Of a DNA stretch of 64,000 bases, positions 35,634-45,900 are shown piece after piece. Source of the DNA: Xanthomonas rydalmerensis (lineage in GTDB: Bacteria > Pseudomonadota > Gammaproteobacteria > Xanthomonadales > Xanthomonadaceae); assembly GCF_033170385.1 (NCBI RefSeq), contig NZ_CP126170.1, positions 4,922,001 through 4,986,000 on the forward strand, given 5' to 3'. Each line of letters starts with the position of its first letter. Within the stretch, counting starts at the first letter, position 1. The position numbers were made by a program, and so were the translations under genes. The notes below the pieces were generated by a model. That model saw only the letters and a program-made list of their open reading frames with translations, did not search any database and was not told the origin of the DNA.

Positions 35634-37918
35634 TTTATAACTCCAGAATTCCTATTTCTCTCAATAATCTTATTCACAGCCTGATCTACTACAGCAGGAT
35701 CATAGCCTCTTTTTAAAAGATTTTCTCGTAAAGCACTTGTGTTCCTGCAAACTGCTCCACACAAATCTGAAGCATCTCTCTGAACTTGTTCGAAAGTATT
35801 TTTCCCGCCGTATGTTTCACCAGCGACATGAACTTCTCGTGGAACTTCCACCGCAGTCGCATTCTGATAGAGGAGCTTTGACTCAGCCTTAGTAAGAGGT
35901 CGACCCAACTCTGTTTCTTTTGCTAAACGCAAAGCAGCAAATGAAGGAATATGATCATGCTCCAGACCATCTCCAACTACCTCCCTTGATTTGAGGTTAA
36001 TATAAGAGTCCACCTCCAGTTCCTGAACTGGCGTTTTTGGGGGCAACCCTAACTTTGAGCCAAACTTGACGCCATCAGCGACATCAAGTGAACTTTCTCC
36101 AATGTGCTCTAAAGATCTTCCCACCGAGCCAACAGGCACAACGCTGGTCGCAAAATTTATCGCCGCATCATTGACAACAGTCTTGTAGTCGCCATCGGAC
36201 AACGATACCCAAGTGGCACCCGGCGGACCAAAGATACCGAGCTGTGCCATTTTCCGAAGGTCGTTCTTCTGAACGAAGCCGACCACCGTGTTCAGGTCGG
36301 CGTCGCTCCACTTTGAGACGTCCGCCGGCCGGGTCGCGCGCCATTCTTGGTACTGTCCCTCCAACTTAAGATCGGCTGCTGTGGAAAGATACTTATCATT
36401 CGAGATCGAGAATGTTCCAGTCCAGTTGGTTCCAAGGACCTTGTCAGTCAATTTGGTAAATAGCGTGCCACGATAAGGACCATCAAAAAGGGTGGAGTCG
36501 TAGAATTGGCTAACAGTCGCAGTAAAGGCCTGTTGCGACTGACCTTTTTCGTTGATGAAGCCAAGATTGACCTTAGCCGCTTCGTTCGCAAGCCAATTGG
36601 CAGCCGCTTGGTATGTTGCCGCGTCCTTGCTCCTTGTATGCTGCTGCGCGTCGTTATCCACTTGATCCAGCGTGGAGTTAATTAACAACTGCACCGCTTC
36701 TTTCTCGCTGATCCCGGCATATGCGGCGTAGTCATCGGCCTTGGCAGCAATGAAGCTAAGTTCGACTGGATGGAGCTGTCGATTGAACTGTTCGCCTGCC
36801 AGTGCAGTACTGGCGCCAGTCTGCTGACCAACCAATCCCCCCAATGCGGCACTGCCCAGTTCCATCACGCTCTTGAACGTTGGGTCGTTCGGCGAGAGTC
36901 CTTGAGCGAGCAGGTAGTCGAACATCGCCTGCTTTGCTTTTTCGGATACGGCGGCGCCAACTGCTCCGCTGAGCGCATCGCCACCACCGAGCGCCGCGAC
37001 CGCAGCGCCGGTAACGCCATGCAGCAGAGTCTTCGCAGTTCCCCCATCACCCCAGCTCGCCAAGCGCGCCAGCGCGTCGTCTATTCCCGCCTGATCGCCT
37101 GCCGCCTGGGCCTGGGCCAGATCTGTTTGCGCCTTATGTTGCATGGCTACAGCAACATCGCCAGCAGCACGGAACCCGACCTCGCCCGCAACCGCGGCCA
37201 ACTCCTTTTGCTCTGCCAACTTCTTCTCGTCGAAGATTTCCTTCAAACAGGACTGCTGCAACTCGGTAGCCTTGCGGTCCAAGCCCGACAGCGCCGCGGT
37301 ATCGCCGTTGCGCACTTCCACCGTGCCAGCGGCGATGTCGCTCTTGGTGGTGCTACTGCTGCTGTCGCTGCTGTTACCGAGCATGCTCAACCCGGTACGC
37401 GCGGCAACACTGACCATGCTGCTGCCTGTCCCACCGCCCACCGACACGCCACTGCTCTTGTACTCGGCCTTGTTCTGCAAGTCCTCCACCGTCAAGCCAT
37501 TGGTGGACAGGCGATTCTTCTCAGGGTCGGCGGTGCTGGCGATGGCGGCACCGATGAGATGGGTGTCGCCGCCGACGGTGATATCGAATCCACCATTGCC
37601 CGCCTGGATGCCGCTCTGCTCCTTGACGCTGGTGTAGCTGCTGTTGACCTTTTGCTGGCTATAGCTGCCACCGCTACCCGACCCGGTCGCCAGGGTCAGA
37701 CTGGCCTGCTGCTGCTTGCTCTTATAGTCGTTGGTGTCCTGCTCGCTCTGGATCAGCAGATCGCCGCCAACCTTGGCCAACACCTTGTCGCCGATCGCCT
37801 GCGCGCCCTTGATCGTAGTGTCGTTGCCGCTGGCCAAGGTGAGCGTGTCATTGGCCGTGACCACGCTCTCGGTGTGGAGATCGCTGTTGCCCTTAGCGCT
37901 GCCCTTGCCGGCCGACAC
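35630..37918 (-). CDS. Orphan CdiA C-terminal module with candidate HNH-type nuclease tip
   Basis: This is a 762-codon frame opening at an internal GTG inside cdiA homology. Residues 1-250 are the Ser/Thr-rich haemagglutinin end (KYKSKQQQASLTLATG-like), then AMQHKAQTDLAQAQ and the pretoxin with GEQFNRQLHPVELSF. After VVPVGSVGRSLEH it departs from the deaminase module. The tip has LEHDHIPSFAALRLAKE (His654, His656), EVPREVHVAGETYGG (His697) and two Cys (DLCGAVCRN). Closely spaced His-Asp-His plus a later His suggests a His-Me-finger (HNH) nuclease, but the fold is not proven. No secretion signal remains, because a 1-base deletion near 38013 breaks the frame upstream. Confidence 0.72.
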   Translation of the reverse strand: MSAGKGSAKGNSDLHTESVVTANDTLTLASGNDTTIKGAQAIGDKVLAKVGGDLLIQSEQDTNDYKSKQQQASLTLATGSGSGGSYSQQKVNSSYTSVKEQSGIQAGNGGFDITVGGDTHLIGAAIASTADPEKNRLSTNGLTVEDLQNKAEYKSSGVSVGGGTGSSMVSVAARTGLSMLGNSSDSSSSTTKSDIAAGTVEVRNGDTAALSGLDRKATELQQSCLKEIFDEKKLAEQKELAAVAGEVGFRAAGDVAVAMQHKAQTDLAQAQAAGDQAGIDDALARLASWGDGGTAKTLLHGVTGAAVAALGGGDALSGAVGAAVSEKAKQAMFDYLLAQGLSPNDPTFKSVMELGSAALGGLVGQQTGASTALAGEQFNRQLHPVELSFIAAKADDYAAYAGISEKEAVQLLINSTLDQVDNDAQQHTRSKDAATYQAAANWLANEAAKVNLGFINEKGQSQQAFTATVSQFYDSTLFDGPYRGTLFTKLTDKVLGTNWTGTFSISNDKYLSTAADLKLEGQYQEWRATRPADVSKWSDADLNTVVGFVQKNDLRKMAQLGIFGPPGATWVSLSDGDYKTVVNDAAINFATSVVPVGSVGRSLEHIGESSLDVADGVKFGSKLGLPPKTPVQELEVDSYINLKSREVVGDGLEHDHIPSFAALRLAKETELGRPLTKAESKLLYQNATAVEVPREVHVAGETYGGKNTFEQVQRDASDLCGAVCRNTSALRENLLKRGYDPAVVDQAVNKIIERNRNSGVIK

Positions 37919-37920
37919 GG

Positions 37921-39652
37921 TCAGGTAATAGCCGGTCGTTGCGCCGACACTGACGCCGATCTCGCCGCCGGCGTTCTTGTTCTCCGACTTGTTTGTGTTG
38001 TTCTCCTGCTGCTAAGCAGGTTGAGGTTGTTCGCCGCGGCCAGTGCCACGTTGTCGCCGGCGATCTTGCTGCCGATGACATTGAGATCGCCGCCCGTCGC
38101 CGCGATGGTCACATTGCCGTCGCTGAGGATGCGACTACCGCCGGTGGTCTCTTCGTGGGTCGTCGTCTTGCTGGACGCACTGCTGGCGCCGATGCCGATG
38201 CGCAGACTCACGCCTGTGGCATTGGCCGCTCCCTGGGCGCCGTCGGCTGACGCGTCGCCGGTTTTCGTCATGTTTCCGGCAACTGCTTCGCCGTTGTAGC
38301 CCTTTAGGCCATTGCTGGCCAGACCAGCGGCGTCGCCGATCGCGTAACCGGCCTTTGCTGCGTAAAGCGCCTTGAGCCGATCGTCGTCTACGTCCGAGCC
38401 ACGCTTGACCGCCCCGTACGCGGTTTGCACCGCATCCACCAAGCCGCCAGTCAAGCCTAGGGTGATCCCCGCACTCTGCTGCTTGGACGTCTGCACTGTA
38501 TCCACGCGGTTCTCGACCGCAGCGATAGTCACGTCCTTGCCGACGATGGCGGTGCCGGTCTTGCTCAGCACGTCACTGCCGGTGATGCCCACGGCATTGC
38601 CGGCGGTGAGCGTGACCGACCCGTCGGTGCTGCCCACCAGGCTGCCGCTCTGGCTCACCTCGGTGGTGTCGAGCGTATTGGTTTGCTTGCTCGCGCCCAA
38701 TGTGACGCTGAAGCCGCCGCCGCTGTACAGACCGGTCTTCTTGACCTTCTTGTCGTGCTCCTCGCTGTGCGTGTTCTGCGCCGTCTCCAGCGTCAGGTCG
38801 TTGCCGGCGGCCACCACCACGTTGCCGGTGCCGGCGACCTGCGCGCCCTGCGAGAGCAGGTCATGGCCCGCGACGATCTGCACGGTGTCGCCGCTGAGCA
38901 TGGTCGCCACCGCGGTGCTGTCGTGCCACTCGTCGTGCGTGGTCGTGGTCTTGCTGGACAGGAAGCCGGTTTTCTTCTTCTGCATGTCCTGCACGGCGTC
39001 GTGCTGCTCCTGCTCGGCGAGCAGGCTGACGTCGTTGCTGGCGGACACGGCCAATGCACCCTTGTCCGTGAACGCCTTGGCCGCGGTCAGGTTCACGTCG
39101 TGGCCGGACTGCAGGGCGATGTCGCCGGCGGCGGTGAACTCGCTGCCGTGGACGGTCTCGTCGCGGGTGCTGGTGGTCTGCTTGAAGCGCTTGCGCGTCT
39201 CGAGGGTATTGCTGCTGTCGCCCGTGGTCAGGGTGGTGCTGTTGAGGTCGTTGCCAGCAACAACCGCCAGGCCATTGCCGGCGTCGAGCTTGGCGGCGGT
39301 CAGGTTGACATCGTGGCCGGCGCTGAGCACCAGGTTGCCGCCGGCGGTGAGCGCCTGCTGGTCGATGTCCTGAGTGGTCGTCGTCGTGACGACCTTGGTC
39401 TTGCCCTGGCGGGTCTGGTCGGTGACGGTGCGGCTGTCGCCCAGCACCGAGGTGACATTGAGATCGTGTCCGGCCGCGGCGATCAGGTTGCCGCCGGCGG
39501 TGACCTGCGCCTGTCGGATGGTGAGGTCGTTGCCGGCGGCCAGCTGCAGGCTGCCGCCGGTGGCGATGCTGGTGCGCACCGTGGCCTTGCCGTTGACATC
39601 GGTGACCGGGGTCAGCGACAGGTCGTGGCCGGCCTACAGGACAGGTTGTTGC
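37921..39652 (-). pseudogene. Truncated cdiA/fhaB fragment (copy 2), haemagglutinin repeats
   Basis: The frame of about 552 codons has FHA repeats (AAGNDLTIRQAQVTAGGNL, STRDETVHGSEFTAAGDI, KKTGFLSSKTTTTHDEW). It ends out of frame as NLLSSRRTTQTSRR, where copy 1 reads NLLSQQENNTNKSE. The cause is CTGCTGCTAAGCAGG at about 38007-38021 against CTGCTGGCTCAGCAGG at about 32787, one base short with one substitution. At its 5' end GGCCTACAGGACAGG (about 39630) has also lost a base compared with copy 1. The homology stops near 39652, just after the end of cdiI. Confidence 0.78.
38740..39652 (-). repeat. Three-way cdiA homology block, copy in fragment 2
   Basis: This is the counterpart of the blocks at 33.5-34.6 kb and 43.1-44.0 kb. 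It includes GDIALQSGHDVNLTAAKAF, shared with the intact gene. Confidence 0.75.
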
Positions 39653-39692
39653 CCGCTAGTGCCTGCGCCATCGCACAGCATTAAACAAATGG

Positions 39693-39974
39693 TCAGAGAG
39701 AGCCTTTTTCAACCCTATTTATTTCTTCGCAAACTTTACTAAGCAAACCAGCCTCATCTAATTCGAAATATTGCCTTTCGTCAGCATCTTCACTATACAT
39801 GTCAGCGGAACAAAAAATACTAGATAAACACTCACTTAACGGAGCCGCATCTTCCCGCAAAATTCCTCTGTCGCGCTCTATTTTCCAAAGCTCCATATAA
39901 GCTTCAGAAAAAACGCGCGCATCCATTCGACCTAACGCAAAAGATTTTGCAAAATCAAAAAGAACTATACTCAT
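39693..39974 (-). CDS. cdiI: CdiI immunity protein, colicin D immunity (ImmD)-like
   Basis: This is a 93-residue acidic helical protein. FDFAKSFALGRMDARVFSEAY, then LWKIERDRG, SSIFCSADMYSEDADE and YFELDEAGLLSKV follow the pattern of the colicin D immunity protein (leading DLAKLFLASKIT, later FEPDADRANYEIDD). It should bind and block the tRNase tip of the CdiA encoded just upstream. The ATG overlaps the cdiA stop as ATGA. The match between tip type and immunity type supports both calls. Confidence 0.85.
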   Translation of the reverse strand: MSIVLFDFAKSFALGRMDARVFSEAYMELWKIERDRGILREDAAPLSECLSSIFCSADMYSEDADERQYFELDEAGLLSKVCEEINRVEKGSL

Positions 39975-42900
39975 CGCAGCACACCGTTTTTAATGAAATT
40001 CTCAAACTGAAGGCTTCCAGGATCAAGCTTAAAACCTGTTACAAAATTTCCCTTTGCATCAACAACAACTACGTTATTTGTATCCGGGTTAAAAAAAACC
40101 CTTGAATCTTTTACAAAACCATAAGTCCCATGCTCCACCGTAGCTTGGGCTTTCATATGCCTCTCTAATTCTAATTTAAATTGCTCCAGCGTTTGAGGAT
40201 TTTTTTTGCTCGTCCCAACACCAAAATCGGATGCGTGTTTAAACTTTTTGTCAAGCTGCTTCGAACTCGCTAAAATTTCCCTTAATATTGGGACAGAATA
40301 TCCGTCTGGAGCAGAAGTTCTTGATGAATAATTAAATGTCTCCGTGACATCAACTGAGTTGGACCGTGGCTTATCAGCTACGACTTTAATCGCGTCTAAG
40401 GTCGGAATCTCACCCTTATTAAAGCCAACTTCCACCACATTGTCTTTCTTTACCAAAAGCTCAAATGCGGGCGGCCCATCGCCTGACCTCGTACTGCGCG
40501 GAGCTAAGACCTCAACCGCTCCCATCACATCGTACATGCTGGCGCCGAAATTATTTGCCGCAGCGACTTGCTCCGGGCTACCGCCAAAGAGGGCTGTCAA
40601 TCTCGCTGGAGACCCAAAGATCCCCAAAACCGCTGTATCTAACCGGTTCCTGTCTTCAAGCGAACTCCCACCAATCAGCGCTTTAACTTGCGGCCCATTC
40701 CAATCCCTCTCCGTCAGTAGCTGATAGTCAAGACTGTAAGACGATCCAACGCCGGTCGTAGTTTTTGAAGCGTATTGAGATACGCCCGCTGCAAGTATCG
40801 CGTCATATTCCTTCGTCCCTGGCTTAAGATTCATTAATTCTGCTTGCTGCTCCGGAGTCAGGTAGTCGAAGTACCGATCCTTCATCTCGCGGCTCTGCGC
40901 AAGACTGACGTCATCCCACTTCCGCTCTACATTTTCTCGGCATTCTTCTGTCTTGCACTTGCTGAGTTCACGCGCCTTTTCATCGCGTTGCGGATGACTC
41001 AGATAGTTGTTCACCACCTCGTTGCTGGCCGTCGCAGCACCCGCGGTGCCGCCGGCCACCGCACCCGCTGCCGTCGACGCCAAGGCGGTCAATGTGTCCG
41101 CCAACGGCCCGGTGACGCCTGCATCCCGCAGCGCGGTTGCCACGGCGGGCGCAGCGAGCGTGCCTGCAGCGGCGCCGGTCGCACCCTCTAGCCCACCTGT
41201 GAGTCCTCCGACCACCGTGTGCGCCAGCACACGCAAGCTGCCGTTGTTGCCCCACTGGCTTTCCAGTTGGTCGGCCTGTGCGGTGAGCTGGGCCTTCTGG
41301 TCCGGATCGGTCGTGTCATTGGCCTGCCGACGTAGGTCTGCCGCCTCCGTCATCTTCTTCTCGGCGTAGTCGCCGATCACATGCGTGGCCTGCTGCCCGA
41401 ATGTCGCCGTGATCTGTGCCTGCGCCGCCACCTGTTCCTGCAGCTTCTGCCCATCCCATTGCTTGGTCAGGCCATTGACGTCATCACCGGTCACGACATC
41501 CCGCTTCAGGCCCGCCAGCGTGTCGGCCACGCTCTTGCCGGTCTTGGCTTGCTGTCCCGCTTCGTCGGTGATGACCAGCGCCCCCCCACTGATGCCGCTG
41601 TGCGTGGTGGATTGCGCATCGCCGCTCTCATGGCCGTAGCCGGCCGCGCTGCCGTTGGCCCCGGTGTTGTAGTTCTGCCAGGACCACTTGCTGCCATTGT
41701 TGGTGGTGGAAGGCGTCTGGCCCTCACTGCCTTTGGACGTGTCGTCGCCGGAGCCCACGCTGTAGCCACCCGACAGGCTGATGCCCTTGGCGTCGTAGCT
41801 GCTGGTGTTGGCGATGTCGCTATAGGTCAGCGTGCCGGTGCTCAGGCGGTTTTTGCCTTGGTCGATCGCTTCCTGGCTGCTGGCGATCACCGCACCCTTC
41901 AGGTCGGTGTTGCCGCCCACCGTGATATCGAAGCCGCCCTTGCCCGCCTGGATGCCGCTCTGCTCGGTGACGCTGGCGTAATCGCCATTTACCTTGTTGC
42001 TGCTGTAACTGGCGCTGGCACTGAACCCCATACCGAACGTGACGCTGCCACCGACCGACTTGTCCTTGCTGGCATAGGTGCTGGTGTCCTGCAGGCTCTC
42101 GATGTTGAGGTTGCCGCCGACGTCGGCGATCACCTTGTCCGCGGAGACCTGTGCGCCCTTGAGGGTGGTGTCGTTGCCGCTGATGATCGTGGCGTTGTTG
42201 CCCGCAGCCACATGGCTGTTGGTGTAGCTGACATCCTCGCCATTGGCCTTGCCACGCGCTCCGCTGGCGCTCAGCGTCACGCCCGCCGCAAACCCATCCG
42301 CGCCGTAGGTGACTGCAACGCCGACGGCGGCGCTGCTGCTCTTGCTGGTGCTGTTCTGTTCGGCGGTGTTCTTGGCCGCCTCGATGGTGACGTCATGATC
42401 CGCCGCCAGCAGCAGGTTTCGTCCGGCCGTGACGTCGCTGCCGCGTACCAGCAGGTCGCTGGCATCGCCACCGCCGGTGGCGATGAGGTTGACGTCGCCA
42501 CCCGCCTGTAGCTTGGAGCCCTTGGCCTGGTCCGCCGACTGGGTACTCTTGCTCTCGCTCTTGCTACCACCCACCGTCACGGCGATGCTGATGTTCGCGC
42601 CTTGCGCCGCGCTTGCCGCATTGCCACTGGCCAGCGCGCTTCCCGTCTGGCTCAGCGAACTGGCCGCGCCATAGGCGCTGTAGGCCGCAGAACCGGCCGC
42701 CAGTGCCTGCATGCGCGCATCGCCACTGACCTTCGAGCCGGCCTTGGCCGTGTCGTAAGCGGACTGGGCCAGGCTCAGCGCCGCAGAGCTAAGCGTGATC
42801 GACAGGCCGCCTTGGCTGAACTTGCTGCGCTGCTCGGCATCGGTGGTGTCGTGGACCTCGGTGATGGCGATGTCCTTGGCCTTCACCGTGATGTCACCGG

Positions 42901-45900
42901 CATTGGCCAGCACGTCGCTGCCCGTCTGCGCATAGCGGTTGCCTGCGACCAGCGTGACGTCGCCTTCCACGCTGCCGACCGTGCTGCCGACATGCGTAAC
43001 GTCGGTGGTGTCGGCATTGTTCTGGATCTTCTGCGTACCGAAGGTCACGCCGATGCCACCGCTGCCGAACATGCCGGACTTCTTCGTTTTCTTCTCGTGC
43101 TCTTCGCTGTGCGTGTTCTGCGCCGTCTCCAGCGTCAGGTCGTTGCCGGCGGCCACCACCACGTTGCCGGTGCCGGCGACCTGCGCGCCTTGCGAGAGCA
43201 GGTCGTGGCCTGCTGCGATTTGCACAGTATCGCCGCTGAGGGTCGTCGCCACTGCGGTGCTGTCATGCCACTCGTCGTGCGTGGTCGTGGTCTTGCTGGA
43301 CAGGAAGCCTTTTTTCTTCTTCTGCATGTCCTGCACGGCATCGTGCTGCTCCTGCTCGGCGAGCAGGTTGACGTCGTGGCCGGCGGATACGGCCAGTGCG
43401 CCCTTGTCGGTGAACGCCTTGGCCGCGGTCAGGTTCACGTCGTGGCCGGACTGCAGGGCGATATCGCCGCCGGCGGTGAACTCGCTGCCGTGGACGGTCT
43501 CGTCGCGGGTGCTGGTGGTCTGCCTGAAGCGATTGCGCGTTTCTACGGTGTTGCTAGTATCGACCGTGGTCAGCGTGGTGCTATTGATGTCGTGGCCCGC
43601 AGCCACGACCAAGCCCTTGCCAGCGTCGAGCTTGGCGGCGGTCAGGTTGACGTCGTGGCCGGCGCTGAGCACCAGGTTACCGCCAGCGGTGAGCGCCTGC
43701 TGTTCCAGGTCCTGGGTAGTGGTGGCGGTGACGAGCTTGGTCTTGCCCTGTCGGGTCTCGTCGGTAACGGTATGGCTGTCGCCTAGCACCGAAGTCACGT
43801 CGAGGTTGTGGCCTGCTGCGGCGATCAGATCGCCGCCGGTCTTCACCTGCGCCTGGCGGATGGTGAGATCGTTGCCGGCGGCCAATTGCAGATTGCCACC
43901 GACAATGAGGCTGGACGTGTCACCGCCGCGCATCAGGCCGGACTCATCACGCAGTGCCGTGGGTTGCAGCAGCAGGTTGCTGCCTGCCTGCAACGCGGCA
44001 TTGTTGCCGACCTGCAGGGTCGTGCCAGTGAGGCTGAGGTCACGACCGGCCTGCAGCAGCAGGTTGTTGCCGGCAGTGATGCCCGAACGCAGGTCGCCGC
44101 CAGCGAGGGCGTCGCGGGTGGTGCTGGTCAGGTCGCGACCGGCACTGAGCAGCACGTCGCGGCCGGCGATCTGGCCGCCGAGGTTGAGCAGGTCCTGATT
44201 GGCCTGCAACGCCACGGTGCCACTGGACACAATGCGGCCCTGGTTGAGCAGGTTGCCGACGTTGGCGCTGACGTTGGCGCCGCTGATGGTGCCGGTGTTG
44301 CTCAGGCCGGCCGTGGCGTTGAGCGAGACGTCGCCGTTGTCGCTGGCCAGCAGCGCGCCATCGCTGCGCAGGGTCAGCGCGGTCTTGGACGACAGGTAGA
44401 CCACGGGCACCAGCACCTTCTGGCCCTGGTACTCCTGTTCGACCATCCACACGATGTCGTGGGTCAGCGCGGCGACCTGCGCGGCGGTCAGCGCCACGCC
44501 CACGCTCAGGTGCAGCGTGCCGGCCTCGGCCACGCCGCCATCGAGCAGGGCGCGGTACTGGGCCACGCCGTCGGCGTAGTTGCCAAGGTAGCGGCGGCCG
44601 GTGAGCTGGGTGATCTGGTCCAGCACCAGGCGCTGTTCGTAGAAACCATCGCCCAGGCGGGTCTGGGTCCACTGCGGATCAACGCCGAGCTTGTCCAGCA
44701 GGTAATCGCTGCTGATGAAGTTGTTGTAGTCGACGAAGCGCGGATCGGTCTCGATCAGGTAGCGGCGACCGGGGTTGCTGTTGTTGGCCTTGACCCCGCC
44801 CAGGCCGTTGGCGGCGCGGCCCAGCGCGTTGGGATTGGCGCCGTTGCTGCCGACCAGGCGGTACAGCCCGCCCATCGGCAGCACGATGTTGCCCAGCGGC
44901 GCGCCGACGCCACCGACCACCTGCGGGACCTGGCCGGTGCCTGGGTCGATCTGCTGGTACTGGCCAGGCACCGTTCCGCCGGTCAGTACCGCCTGCGCGC
45001 CGTTGGCCTGAACCTGGCTGCGGCTGCCATTGCCGGCGCCGCCGAGCTGGGCCTGCACGCCGTTGGCCTGGACATTGGAGGCATTGACGGCGCTGCTGCC
45101 GTTCAGTGCGGTCTGGACCCCATGCGCATGGACGTCGACCGCAGTCGCGTCGGTGGTGCCGACGAGGCTGCCGCGACCGTCATCGACACGGATCTGGCCG
45201 AATCCGGCGGCGGCAATGCGGTTGCCGACACTGGCGCCGCCCGTGGCGGCAGCGGTCTGCGCCTGCACGGCGATACCGCCAGCACCGTCGGCGCTCTTGG
45301 TGCCGTACCGGTTCAGGCCTCCGCCCTGGGTGGCGTTGAAGGAAGCGCCGCCGATGCTGCGGCCATCGCTGCCGACCGCGCCGTTGCTGATGGTGGCGCC
45401 GCTGATCGCCACGCCCTGCCCGCCGGTCATGTTGGCGGCGAGGGCGATGTAGCCACTATCCGATGTCCCGGAGTTGACTTCGTTTTCCTCGACACTGTAG
45501 GTACATCCCGTTCCTCGAATTCCTCGAGCACAGTCGCCATCATCCAAGACTGCGACGCGCTCGATATCGGTGTACTTGGTCTTCTGACTCAACGCGAGCG
45601 CGTTGTTCTGCACTACCTCCCGCCCATTGATGAGAGCGTCACTCAATCCATTGGTGCCAAAGCGATTAACCAACAGCTGACCGGCGGCTGCAATCGTGGA
45701 CGCGTTGTTGTTCACGCTCCCAGAGATCGCGATGTTTCCCCCGGCAGCGATGCGCCCTTCCGCGCTGGCGGAAATGAGTTGGTCACGACTGATGACATCG
45801 TAGTATCGGGTCGTACCAAGGCTGACCCTGTCGCCGACGTTCGGGCCATTCTGTTCGGGCATCGGCTGGCCGACGTACAGCACTTCAGAAGGCGTCGTGG

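Noticed and set aside
30318..39652. The two cdiA fragments as separate functional CDI systems
   Set aside because: Neither has a signal peptide, TPS domain or cdiB, and both have frame-breaking lesions.
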